A stretch of 46,390 bases of DNA, taken from NCBI GenBank assembly GCA_026388015.1, contig JAPLKO010000021.1, positions 1 through 46,390 on the forward strand. The letters are read 5' to 3'. A program made the translations under genes and the position numbers. Shown here in pieces: positions 33,164-40,347 of the stretch (position 1 is the first letter of the stretch; each line of letters starts with the position of its first letter). The notes under the pieces are model-generated. The model ran no database searches and was not told the DNA's origin. It worked only from the letters and a program-made list of their open reading frames with translations. The stretch is from Candidatus Firestoneibacteriota bacterium. Its GTDB lineage: Bacteria > Oederibacteriota > D2-FULL-39-29.

Positions 33164-33388
33164 TTAACCCTTGCCTTTCCACTTCTTTTTAAACTCTTCT
33201 TTTGTTGCAAGGGAACAGTTACTCGTATCCTTACAGGTTTCACATCTGTCATACTTGCGGCATTTTTCCGTCTTAAATATATTCTTTAAAGCAAGAAAGC
33301 CCGCAAGCGATCCAAGCACTCCTAAAAAAGAGTACCGCGCCGCCCTTTCCAACAGTTCTTTCCGCGAAATTATTCTGCTTTTTTTCAC
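33164..33388 (-). CDS. Small Cys-rich single-helix membrane protein
   Basis: The likely product has 74 residues from a GTG at 33386-33388 after a weak AAGGGAAAG site; no ATG is available and longer readings run back into the preceding gene. It starts VKKSRIISRKELLERAA, has one helix (YSFLGVLGSLAGFLAL) and ends in a cysteine cluster C-x5-C-x2-C-x5-C (CRKYDRCETCKDTSNC) with a lysine-rich tail. The SRKELL segment before the helix again resembles a degenerate Tat signal. The four cysteines could bind one FeS cluster or a metal. No family is recognised. It lies between a propeller gene and the polyferredoxin gene on the same strand. Confidence 0.6.
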   Translation of the reverse strand: MKKSRIISRKELLERAARYSFLGVLGSLAGFLALKNIFKTEKCRKYDRCETCKDTSNCSLATKEEFKKKWKGKG

Positions 33389-33429
33389 TTTTTTCTTTCC
33401 CTTACCGGTTTTTTCAGTACTTACTCTTC

Positions 33430-34671
33430 TTACCGCTCTTCCACATCCAGGCAAACCAGCTCGTCCATACTCCTTAAATATATTTTTCCGTTGGAGATTA
33501 CAAGCGGCGCCCAAATCTTTGAGCCTTTAAATATTTTTGCTTTGGATATCTCTTTGTACCCTGCCGGTGATGCTTCCAGCAGGAAAAAATCACCTCTTTC
33601 TGCAAGGAGGTAGATTTTGCCGTCTGCAATAAGATACGGCCCGTAGCCAAGCTTTCTATCCTCGCCGGTCCACACTATCTTTCCTTTCAGATCAAGGCAT
33701 TTAAACAGACATTTTCCTTTTGAGGTGCCTACTCCGTACAAAAAACCGTTGTATAATATAGGGGTTTGTATGTGTGAACCAAATTCTTCTTCCTTAAGCC
33801 TGATTTCTTCTGTAACCTCTATCTCTTTCCCATTTTTTTTAAGTACAAGTATCAAACTTCCGGCTTTATACCCTGCCGTAAAGAACACCCTATTCTCGCC
33901 TATAACAACCGGAGTAGGAATATTTGCCGGCTTCACGGTCCACTCTTTATGTGTAAAAAGCAGCCTGCCATCTGCCGCCGAGACGGCAAAAATCCCTATT
34001 TTTGCGCAACCAATATATATGTTTTCTCCCTCAAATTTCATCCCGGTAAGTGAGTTATGAGTCAGCCCGTAGTTCTCAGTACAAGGCGTTTCCCACACTG
34101 CTTTGCCCGTTGCAAGGTCAAAAGCCGCGGCGAGAACCGTGTTGCCGCAGACCGCAAGGACCAATTTATCCCCGTCAATATAAGGATTTTCGCCTGCTTC
34201 CCATTTAGGAATTTTTGTCCCATAATCTTTCGCCAGGTCTTTTTGCCATACAAGTTTTCCGGTGGTTCGCTCAACACAACTTACAACGCACCGGGCCCCG
34301 AAGGTGACAACAAATTTTTCTGTTACCGCCGGCATCGTCCTAGTATAGTCGTATTCAGTTTTACTGATCTTGGCAGAGTAGGCAAAGCGCCACTCTTCTT
34401 TTGCAGTTTTCGCCTCCAGACACCTTATCACCTCTTCCTGTTTTTCAAGGTCATAGTCAAGAAGGTATAATTTGCCTCCGAAAGCAGCCGGAGCGCCGTA
34501 ACCGCCGCCGACTTTTATCCTCCAGAGCTCTTTCGGCCCTTCCGCCGGCCACACTTTTAACAAATTCTTCTCTTCTTTTGCAATGCCGTTCTTATCCGCC
34601 CCCAAAAACTGAGGGTAATCCGCCGCAAGAAAACTCGAAACAAATAGCATACTCAAAACAATTATTTTCAC
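33430..34671 (-). CDS. Secreted PQQ-like beta-propeller protein
   Basis: The 413-residue product has a signal peptide (residues 1-17, cleavage near FLA-ADYP) and a single propeller of PQQ-like repeats (LEAKTAKEEWRF, VERTTGKLVWQK, FDLATGKAVWET, VSAADGRLLFTH, LDLKGKIVWTG). It is clearly paralogous to the propeller two genes away: both share KIP-W-AG-P-IDG and AN-PTPV blocks in the same order. The start is a GTG after GAGGAGG. No true quinoprotein ligands are seen. It is probably periplasmic and may bind proteins or ligands for the redox locus; this is inferred from position only. Confidence 0.85.
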   Translation of the reverse strand: MKIIVLSMLFVSSFLAADYPQFLGADKNGIAKEEKNLLKVWPAEGPKELWRIKVGGGYGAPAAFGGKLYLLDYDLEKQEEVIRCLEAKTAKEEWRFAYSAKISKTEYDYTRTMPAVTEKFVVTFGARCVVSCVERTTGKLVWQKDLAKDYGTKIPKWEAGENPYIDGDKLVLAVCGNTVLAAAFDLATGKAVWETPCTENYGLTHNSLTGMKFEGENIYIGCAKIGIFAVSAADGRLLFTHKEWTVKPANIPTPVVIGENRVFFTAGYKAGSLILVLKKNGKEIEVTEEIRLKEEEFGSHIQTPILYNGFLYGVGTSKGKCLFKCLDLKGKIVWTGEDRKLGYGPYLIADGKIYLLAERGDFFLLEASPAGYKEISKAKIFKGSKIWAPLVISNGKIYLRSMDELVCLDVEER

Positions 34672-34738
34672 TTTTCCTCCTCAATGATAACGCTTCTTCT
34701 TTGCAATTGAAAATCAAACTAAGCTGTCCCGGCAACAG

Positions 34739-35737
34739 CTATTTCTGCTTCTTCTCAAACACTCTTACCATCTTCTTTACCGAGTCCAGCGCGAAAACCC
34801 TGTTTTTTGAATCCACGGCCAGAGCCATATAAACGCACTTTTCATTAAACTCCGAAGGCGGCGCTACGACACCCTTCAGCTTTCCTGTCTTATCATAAAG
34901 CTTTATTCTGGGCAAGCCTTTTTCACTCGTAACAAAATCGCCGTTTTTATCTATTACAAAATTAGACGGATTGCAGCATCCGATGAAAGCATCCAGGCCT
35001 GCACCGGCCTTTCCCCAGCAGCCCGCAAAAACCCCGTCAACAGAGTATTTCTCCAATCTTAACAGACCCGTATTAGCCACCCATATGTTCCCGACTTTAT
35101 CTATGTCCAGATCCATATGAGGACTCGGGACTATAAATCCTTTTATGCCTTTCGCCGCATCTTTACCGCCAATATCCGCAATAAATTTACCTTGTAAATC
35201 GGCTACCGCAACTTTCCTGTTTCCGGCGTCAGCAATGAAAAGCTTGTCCCCGCTTGTCTTTAGGCCGGTAATGTATTCAAAGTCTCCCTTTCCCCTGCCT
35301 CTTTTTCCAAAATCTCTGCCAAAATCCTTCTTTCCAAAGAAGATTCTGTCCCGGGCTGCGGCATAAATGACTCCCTCTCCCGAAACTGCCACCGCCGTAA
35401 TTTTCTCCGCGCTTATGATTTCATTAAGCAAAATACCGTTATGGTCAACTACGCGCACCCCTTTATCACCGCAGATGAATATTTTATCGTTCTTGTCTAT
35501 GGCCAGCCCGGCGGCCTCTGTAAAACCTGTTTTAAACACTTTTATCTCGCGGTATATAACCAGCCCGGAATCAACTTTTTTGTATTCATCAATATTATAT
35601 TTATACTTATCCGGTAACTCCTCTTTAGCTGAACCGGTTTTACTCTTTTCAGGAATAAAATGGCTCTCAACCAAGAGCCCGAGGAGAAGGCCAACCGCCA
35701 GAACCAGTAAACTATATAGTATTTTTCTTTGCTCCAT
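34739..35737 (-). CDS. Membrane-anchored NHL-repeat beta-propeller protein
   Basis: The 332-residue protein has an N-terminal helix (residues 6-22) and six or so NHL-type repeats (GLAIDKNDKIFICGDKGVRV, GEGVIYAAARDRIF, LFIADAGNRKVAVAD, IWVANTGLLRLEKY, FVIDKNGDFVTSEKG, LAVDSKNRVFALDS). A double cysteine in FIGCCNPSNF lies at the fifth repeat, a form I associate with NHL proteins of planctomycete-like bacteria. It is flanked by two paralogous propeller genes. The anchor puts the propeller outside the cytoplasm. Function is unknown; NHL propellers usually bind proteins or ligands. Confidence 0.82.
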   Translation of the reverse strand: MEQRKILYSLLVLAVGLLLGLLVESHFIPEKSKTGSAKEELPDKYKYNIDEYKKVDSGLVIYREIKVFKTGFTEAAGLAIDKNDKIFICGDKGVRVVDHNGILLNEIISAEKITAVAVSGEGVIYAAARDRIFFGKKDFGRDFGKRGRGKGDFEYITGLKTSGDKLFIADAGNRKVAVADLQGKFIADIGGKDAAKGIKGFIVPSPHMDLDIDKVGNIWVANTGLLRLEKYSVDGVFAGCWGKAGAGLDAFIGCCNPSNFVIDKNGDFVTSEKGLPRIKLYDKTGKLKGVVAPPSEFNEKCVYMALAVDSKNRVFALDSVKKMVRVFEKKQK

Positions 35738-35771
35738 TTATCCGCCCTGTATATGTACTTTGTCCTTATTT

Positions 35772-37193
35772 CTACCTAAGTTCCACACACACCAGCTCCG
35801 TTAAATCTTTCGCCAGCAGCTTTCCGTTTACCAGAGCCAGCGGCGCCCAGGCTTCATGACCGTTCATTATCTTCATACTGCCGAGCTCCTCATACTTAAA
35901 AGGTTCTGCCTTTACCTGATAAAGAATCCCGGTCATATCGTTTAAAATAAAAAGCATTCCCTTCGGCTCAGTTATAATAAAAGGACCGAGACCGAACCTT
36001 TTTTCGTTTCCGCTTTTCCAGAGCTGTTTCCCGGCTTCATCGACACAGGCAAGCTGTCCGTCAGGAAGCACTCCGTAAAAATAACCCTTGTAAAAAATCG
36101 GGGTAGCCTGCTGCGAGGCAAAAACAGAGGCCTTGACCTTAAAGATTTCCTCTAATTTATATATTCCTGTTTTTTGCTCTTTAATTACTCTTAAATATTT
36201 ACTGCCGGAGTCATACCCCCCGCTAAATAATATTTTTTCCCTGTCCACAGGTACGGGAGTCGGGACATTGGCGATATTTATTTTCCACGACGGATCCGTC
36301 CAGAGCACCCTTCCGTCACCTGCTGCCACAGAAACCACTCCGTTTGAAGCGCAGTAAACATATTGTTTTTCTCCCGGAAAATCAAATATTGCCACAGTGG
36401 AATGCGTCATTTTATGCGCGCTGTTTTGATTTTTTGTTGACCATTGCGTTTTCCCGGACTTTAACTTAAGCGCCGTTATCAAGACTTCCTTGCCCGCAGG
36501 GGCGATAATCAACAGCTCGCCGTCAATCAGAGGACATTGCCCGGCGTACCATTCCGGTATTTTAGCGCCATATTCCTTTACCAGATCCTTATTCCAAATC
36601 AGCTCTCCTGTTGTAGAATTCAGACAGGTCAGATGCCCCAGAGGACCTAAAGTCACCAGATATTTATCCGTCACCGCGGGTACAGTTCTGGACATCCCAT
36701 GATTTCTTTTTATTTTTACGGGATAATTATACTTCCAGATTTCCCGTCCGTCTTTAAGAGAAAGGCATCTTATGGAATCCTCTTTGCTCTTTTGGTCATA
36801 ATCGATAAGGTAAACTTTTCCCCGGTTAACCGCAACTCCCGCATACCCTTCACCTGTTTTTTCGCGCCATAACACTTTCGCAGGTTCTGAAAGAGCCTCT
36901 CTGAATAATCCTTCCCCGGTAACAACAATATTTGTCCTTTCATTGCCCCGGAACTGAAGCCAGCCCCCTTCATCAAGAGAGGCCGCGCCTTTTCCGCCGT
37001 AAAGTTTACCGGTGCTTTCCCCGGCTTTAATTCCTGCCGAAGGATTAAAAAGCCCTTCTATCCTCTCTTCAGAAGGAACTCTTAAGGCAATATCCGCCGA
37101 CGGTTCTTTCATTAGCCATGCAATATATATTCCTCCGCCAAGAGACAGGATGACTAAAGCCGTGAGCGCCGCCGCAATATTTTTTAATTTCAT
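35772..37193 (-). CDS. Anchored PQQ-like beta-propeller protein
   Basis: The 473-residue product has one N-terminal helix (residues 6-27), a linker rich in serine and glycine, and a PQQ-like propeller from WLQFRGNERTN onward (repeats LSLKDGREIWKY, LNSTTGELIWNK, LKLKSGKTQWST, VAAGDGRVLWTD, VDEAGKQLWKSG). It is the paralogue of the secreted propeller encoded at 33.4 kb, sharing repeat order and long blocks, but carries an anchor instead of a cleavable signal. The gene overlaps the VanZ-propeller fusion gene by 4 bp. No redox-cofactor ligands are evident. Confidence 0.84.
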   Translation of the reverse strand: MKLKNIAAALTALVILSLGGGIYIAWLMKEPSADIALRVPSEERIEGLFNPSAGIKAGESTGKLYGGKGAASLDEGGWLQFRGNERTNIVVTGEGLFREALSEPAKVLWREKTGEGYAGVAVNRGKVYLIDYDQKSKEDSIRCLSLKDGREIWKYNYPVKIKRNHGMSRTVPAVTDKYLVTLGPLGHLTCLNSTTGELIWNKDLVKEYGAKIPEWYAGQCPLIDGELLIIAPAGKEVLITALKLKSGKTQWSTKNQNSAHKMTHSTVAIFDFPGEKQYVYCASNGVVSVAAGDGRVLWTDPSWKINIANVPTPVPVDREKILFSGGYDSGSKYLRVIKEQKTGIYKLEEIFKVKASVFASQQATPIFYKGYFYGVLPDGQLACVDEAGKQLWKSGNEKRFGLGPFIITEPKGMLFILNDMTGILYQVKAEPFKYEELGSMKIMNGHEAWAPLALVNGKLLAKDLTELVCVELR

Positions 37194-38698
37194 TTTTCAG
37201 CTGCTCCCGTAAAACAAAAGATCATTCCGCCGTTGTTACCAAACACTATCTTATCGGCGCTTACGGCTAAAGAACCCGTAACCGCGCTTCCGGTGTCGTA
37301 TTCAAATATTTTTTTACCGTCCGAGACTTTAAGCCCGTATACTTTTCCGTCGCTGCTGCCAAAGTAAACTCTTTCACCTTCTTCGCCCCCAGTGATTACC
37401 GGCGAGGAATCAATACCGTCTTTTGCGGTAAAAGACCATAAAGGCTTCCCGTTTTTTTTATTCAGACACCGCAAAAAATTACCCCGCGAGCCGAATATTA
37501 CTTTATCTTTATTCACGACCGGTGAAGAGTAGCACTGTTCATTGCTTTCCTCGGCATACTGCCAGAGTATTTTTTTCTCCGCAGTCTCCACACAAAAGAA
37601 CGTCCCTTTTAAGTCGGATAAAAACACTTTACCTTCGGAAGCAGAAGGCGAGCTTACGATATTGCCCTCCAGCATAACACTGAACAGTTCCTTGCCCGAA
37701 GAGATCTCTATAAATCTTAGTTCGCCGTCACAGCCTGCAAAAACCGCTTTGTCCTCTAAGACCAGAGGAGAACCATGCACGGGAGAATTTGTTTCAAAAC
37801 TCCAGATTATTTCACCGGTTTTTCTCTTTAAGAAATACAGGTTACCGTCATAACTGCCGAAGAGCACGCCGTTTGACGCATAATTAGGGGAAGAGATTAT
37901 TTTTTGTTCGGCCTTAAATCTCCAGAGCTCTTTTCCGCCGGCGGTCTCAAGCGCATAAAAAACTCCTGCTTCATCCCCAAAGTACACGTTTCCGTCAAGC
38001 ACCAGAGCAGAAGAGGAAATCGCGCCTCGGGCAACAAACTCCCATATTTTTTTCCCGGTCAAAAGATCCAGACAGAGAAGTTTTTTTCCGCCGGTCCCTA
38101 TATATACAAAATTACCGGATACGGCAGGCGTAGAGTTTATCTCAGCTTTTGCCTCATAAGTCCATAATATTTTAAGCTTTTCCGGAAATTTACCGGCAGC
38201 CACTCCGTTTTGCGCGGAGTTACCCCTGAATTGCGGCCAGGCCGCGTTTAAGAAACCGTTGAGTAAAAATACAAGTACAAGACCGTAAAGGTTTGTTTTG
38301 CTCTTCTTCTTAGGCGCGGTTTTAGCCGGCCGGGCAAGCGCCAAGCCCGCCAAAAGAGCGCCAAAAGCTCCGGTCAGATCTGCCAGCCAGTCAAAAATAT
38401 CCATACTGCGTTGTGGAATAAAACTTTGATGGTACTCGTCCGTTATTCCATAGAGCGCGGCAAGTATCGCGCCGGTAATAAGCGCTCTCTTTAGCTCCAT
38501 TTGATGCGCGTTTCTGAGGGCAAAACAAATCAAAGACGCCAGGATAAAGTACTCAATAGTATGCGCCAGCTTATCAATATTCGGTATAAAGTCAAACCAA
38601 CCGGCGCCCAAAAGATTTGATTGTGAAGACATATAAAAGATGCCCAGGGCAAAGGCCGCTGCCGGAAGCCAGCTTGCTGACTTTCTTAAAGCGGTCAT
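37190..38698 (-). CDS. VanZ-like membrane domain fused to a PQQ-like beta-propeller
   Basis: Residues 1-125 form a VanZ-family unit with four helices and its hallmark patterns (IPNIDKLAHTIEYFILASL, DEYHQSFIPQRSMDIFDWLAD). Residues 136-152 are another helix, and 153-502 form a propeller with at least seven PQQ-like repeats (LDLLTGKKIWEF, LETAGGKELWRF, LKRKTGEIIWSF, IEISSGKELFSV, VETAEKKILWQY, LNKKNGKPLWSF, LKVSDGKKIFEY). One uninterrupted reading frame covers both. VanZ-domain proteins are membrane proteins of poorly known function. The fusion would tether the propeller outside the membrane. The ATG overlaps the upstream stop by 4 bp and follows GGGAGG. Confidence 0.85.
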   Translation of the reverse strand: MTALRKSASWLPAAAFALGIFYMSSQSNLLGAGWFDFIPNIDKLAHTIEYFILASLICFALRNAHQMELKRALITGAILAALYGITDEYHQSFIPQRSMDIFDWLADLTGAFGALLAGLALARPAKTAPKKKSKTNLYGLVLVFLLNGFLNAAWPQFRGNSAQNGVAAGKFPEKLKILWTYEAKAEINSTPAVSGNFVYIGTGGKKLLCLDLLTGKKIWEFVARGAISSSALVLDGNVYFGDEAGVFYALETAGGKELWRFKAEQKIISSPNYASNGVLFGSYDGNLYFLKRKTGEIIWSFETNSPVHGSPLVLEDKAVFAGCDGELRFIEISSGKELFSVMLEGNIVSSPSASEGKVFLSDLKGTFFCVETAEKKILWQYAEESNEQCYSSPVVNKDKVIFGSRGNFLRCLNKKNGKPLWSFTAKDGIDSSPVITGGEEGERVYFGSSDGKVYGLKVSDGKKIFEYDTGSAVTGSLAVSADKIVFGNNGGMIFCFTGAAEK

Positions 38699-40347
38699 TT
38701 AACCTCCCGAAGCTCTCTTTCGTACAGGCCTAAAATACGGAGATTTTTTTTGAACCTGCCCTCCGCATAAGCCGCCGCTCCGGTTATCAGATCAATATAA
38801 GAAATATTCCTTATTGAATTCCGGACTTCCTCCTTATTTGCCGCTCCCCTGCCGAGGGTGTGGAGTATAATATTTACGGCGTCAAAAGCGGCTGCCGCAG
38901 AATACTCCGGCTCTTCAAAGTAAGCCTTTTTATAAGCCCGCACAAACTCGTCTACCTCGGGTATTGCGCTCTCCGGATAGAAATCCGCCGTAAAATACAG
39001 TTTACTGTCTGTCTGCTTGATGCCGGCTATAAACTTCCGGTCATTAAGTTTTGTATTACCCAGGTACGGGACTTTTAATTCAAAGAAAAGCAGATGGGAA
39101 ATAATACTCTCGGCCTCAAGCAAGCCGGCGGGTATGTAGACCGCCTCCAGTCCGCCCGGATTGGTTACAATATTGTCCGTAACAGAAAAATCAAACAACA
39201 CCTCGACCGTGCTGTTTTTTTCTAAATCTTCGACAAGAAGCTTTGCAGTATAACTCAAAGGATTCTTCTCGAAAACCGAGCCCGAGATGATTATATTCGC
39301 GCCAAAATGCCGGGCCAACTGCTCTTTATTAAAGCCGGACCTTTTAATATATTTCTGCACCTCGGCAAGTTTGGGAAGCCGTGTATCCTTGTTTTTCCCG
39401 AGCCCGTAGCTTAATTTTTCAGAGATAATCTGCCCGTAGTCTCTTGCGTCGCTCAGCTTTTGACCGGCCCGGCCGGCATTTTCAAGCTTAACAAGCACTA
39501 TTTCGGTTTTCTTTTTCTCCGTACCCAAAGGTAAAAGCGCCCGCAGCTGATTTACAAGTCTTAAAACAAGGCCTTCAAGGTTGTTTTTGTCCTCCGCCAT
39601 TATTTCTTTTGTAAGATGCGGAGCAACACCCCCCAGAGAGAGCATTTGTTCTTTAAAATCGTACGAGCCTTCTTCATATTTTTCTTCTTTAGTGACTTCC
39701 CCGCCAAGTTTTACAAGCTCTTCTTTGTAAGCAAGGGCGCACGCCGCGCCGTAGGCATTATTGGCAGGATAAAGGACGCCTACTTTCTTCTTTTTCAGAG
39801 TTTTAACCGTAAATTCCGCCATACTGCGCCCTTCGTCCTGCGGAAGGATTGCGGACGAAAAAAAATACTCGCTGCCGGGGTCCGATTCCGAAACTGCCGC
39901 AAACGGGGCAACCGTTACCAGTCTGTACTTCTCGGCCAAACTCCTGACTTTTTTCATAGAGCTGCTTTTAAGGGGCCCGATAATCCCTGCGAGCCGGGGG
40001 TCAGCCGCGGAAGTTTTGTAAAATTCTTCCAGTTTTACTTCATCAGTTTCCGCAGCGCTGTACTCTGCGGTAACTGTGGTTTTACGCTTCAGATTATATG
40101 CGCGCAGAGCCAGTTCCGTTCCCCTTTTCACCTTCTGGCTGTAATCGTCCGATTCCTCAAAACAGGGCAAAAGAACGCCTATTTTCAATAATTGGTTTTT
40201 TTCTTCCGGTTTTTGGAGCTCAAGCCCGTCTGTTTCTTTGCTCAAGCCAATGAGTTCCGCCGTCTTTTCCCCGCCGTCCACAGGCGCGCCCGCCGCGCAG
40301 ACCGGAAGCAAAATCGAGATCGCAAAAATAATAATAGTTTTTATCAT
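38695..40347 (-). CDS. Periplasmic receptor (Peripla_BP_6) with an inserted FlgO-like domain
   Basis: The 550-residue protein has a signal peptide (cleavage near CAAGA-PV) and a type I periplasmic-binding fold (LivJ/LpoA-like): lobe 1 with IGVLLPCFEE and LAGIIGPLKSSS, lobe 2 with VGVLYPANNAYG. After the lobe-2 segment YDFKEQMLSLGG (229-240) the normal continuation only resumes at LEAVYIPAGLLEAE (400-413). Between them, residues 241-398 form an extra domain with IVLVKLEN, ISEKL and LARHFGANIIISGSVFEK, which resembles FlgO/CsgG-type domains. The protein could sense or bind a ligand or cell-wall component. It follows the GH57 gene without a gap. Confidence 0.78.
   Translation of the reverse strand: MIKTIIIFAISILLPVCAAGAPVDGGEKTAELIGLSKETDGLELQKPEEKNQLLKIGVLLPCFEESDDYSQKVKRGTELALRAYNLKRKTTVTAEYSAAETDEVKLEEFYKTSAADPRLAGIIGPLKSSSMKKVRSLAEKYRLVTVAPFAAVSESDPGSEYFFSSAILPQDEGRSMAEFTVKTLKKKKVGVLYPANNAYGAACALAYKEELVKLGGEVTKEEKYEEGSYDFKEQMLSLGGVAPHLTKEIMAEDKNNLEGLVLRLVNQLRALLPLGTEKKKTEIVLVKLENAGRAGQKLSDARDYGQIISEKLSYGLGKNKDTRLPKLAEVQKYIKRSGFNKEQLARHFGANIIISGSVFEKNPLSYTAKLLVEDLEKNSTVEVLFDFSVTDNIVTNPGGLEAVYIPAGLLEAESIISHLLFFELKVPYLGNTKLNDRKFIAGIKQTDSKLYFTADFYPESAIPEVDEFVRAYKKAYFEEPEYSAAAAFDAVNIILHTLGRGAANKEEVRNSIRNISYIDLITGAAAYAEGRFKKNLRILGLYERELREVK

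Noticed and set aside
29559..38698. True PQQ-dependent dehydrogenases
   Set aside because: The propellers have only the short PQQ-like repeat motif; no PQQ/Ca2+ ligand set, vicinal disulphide or haem domain is visible.
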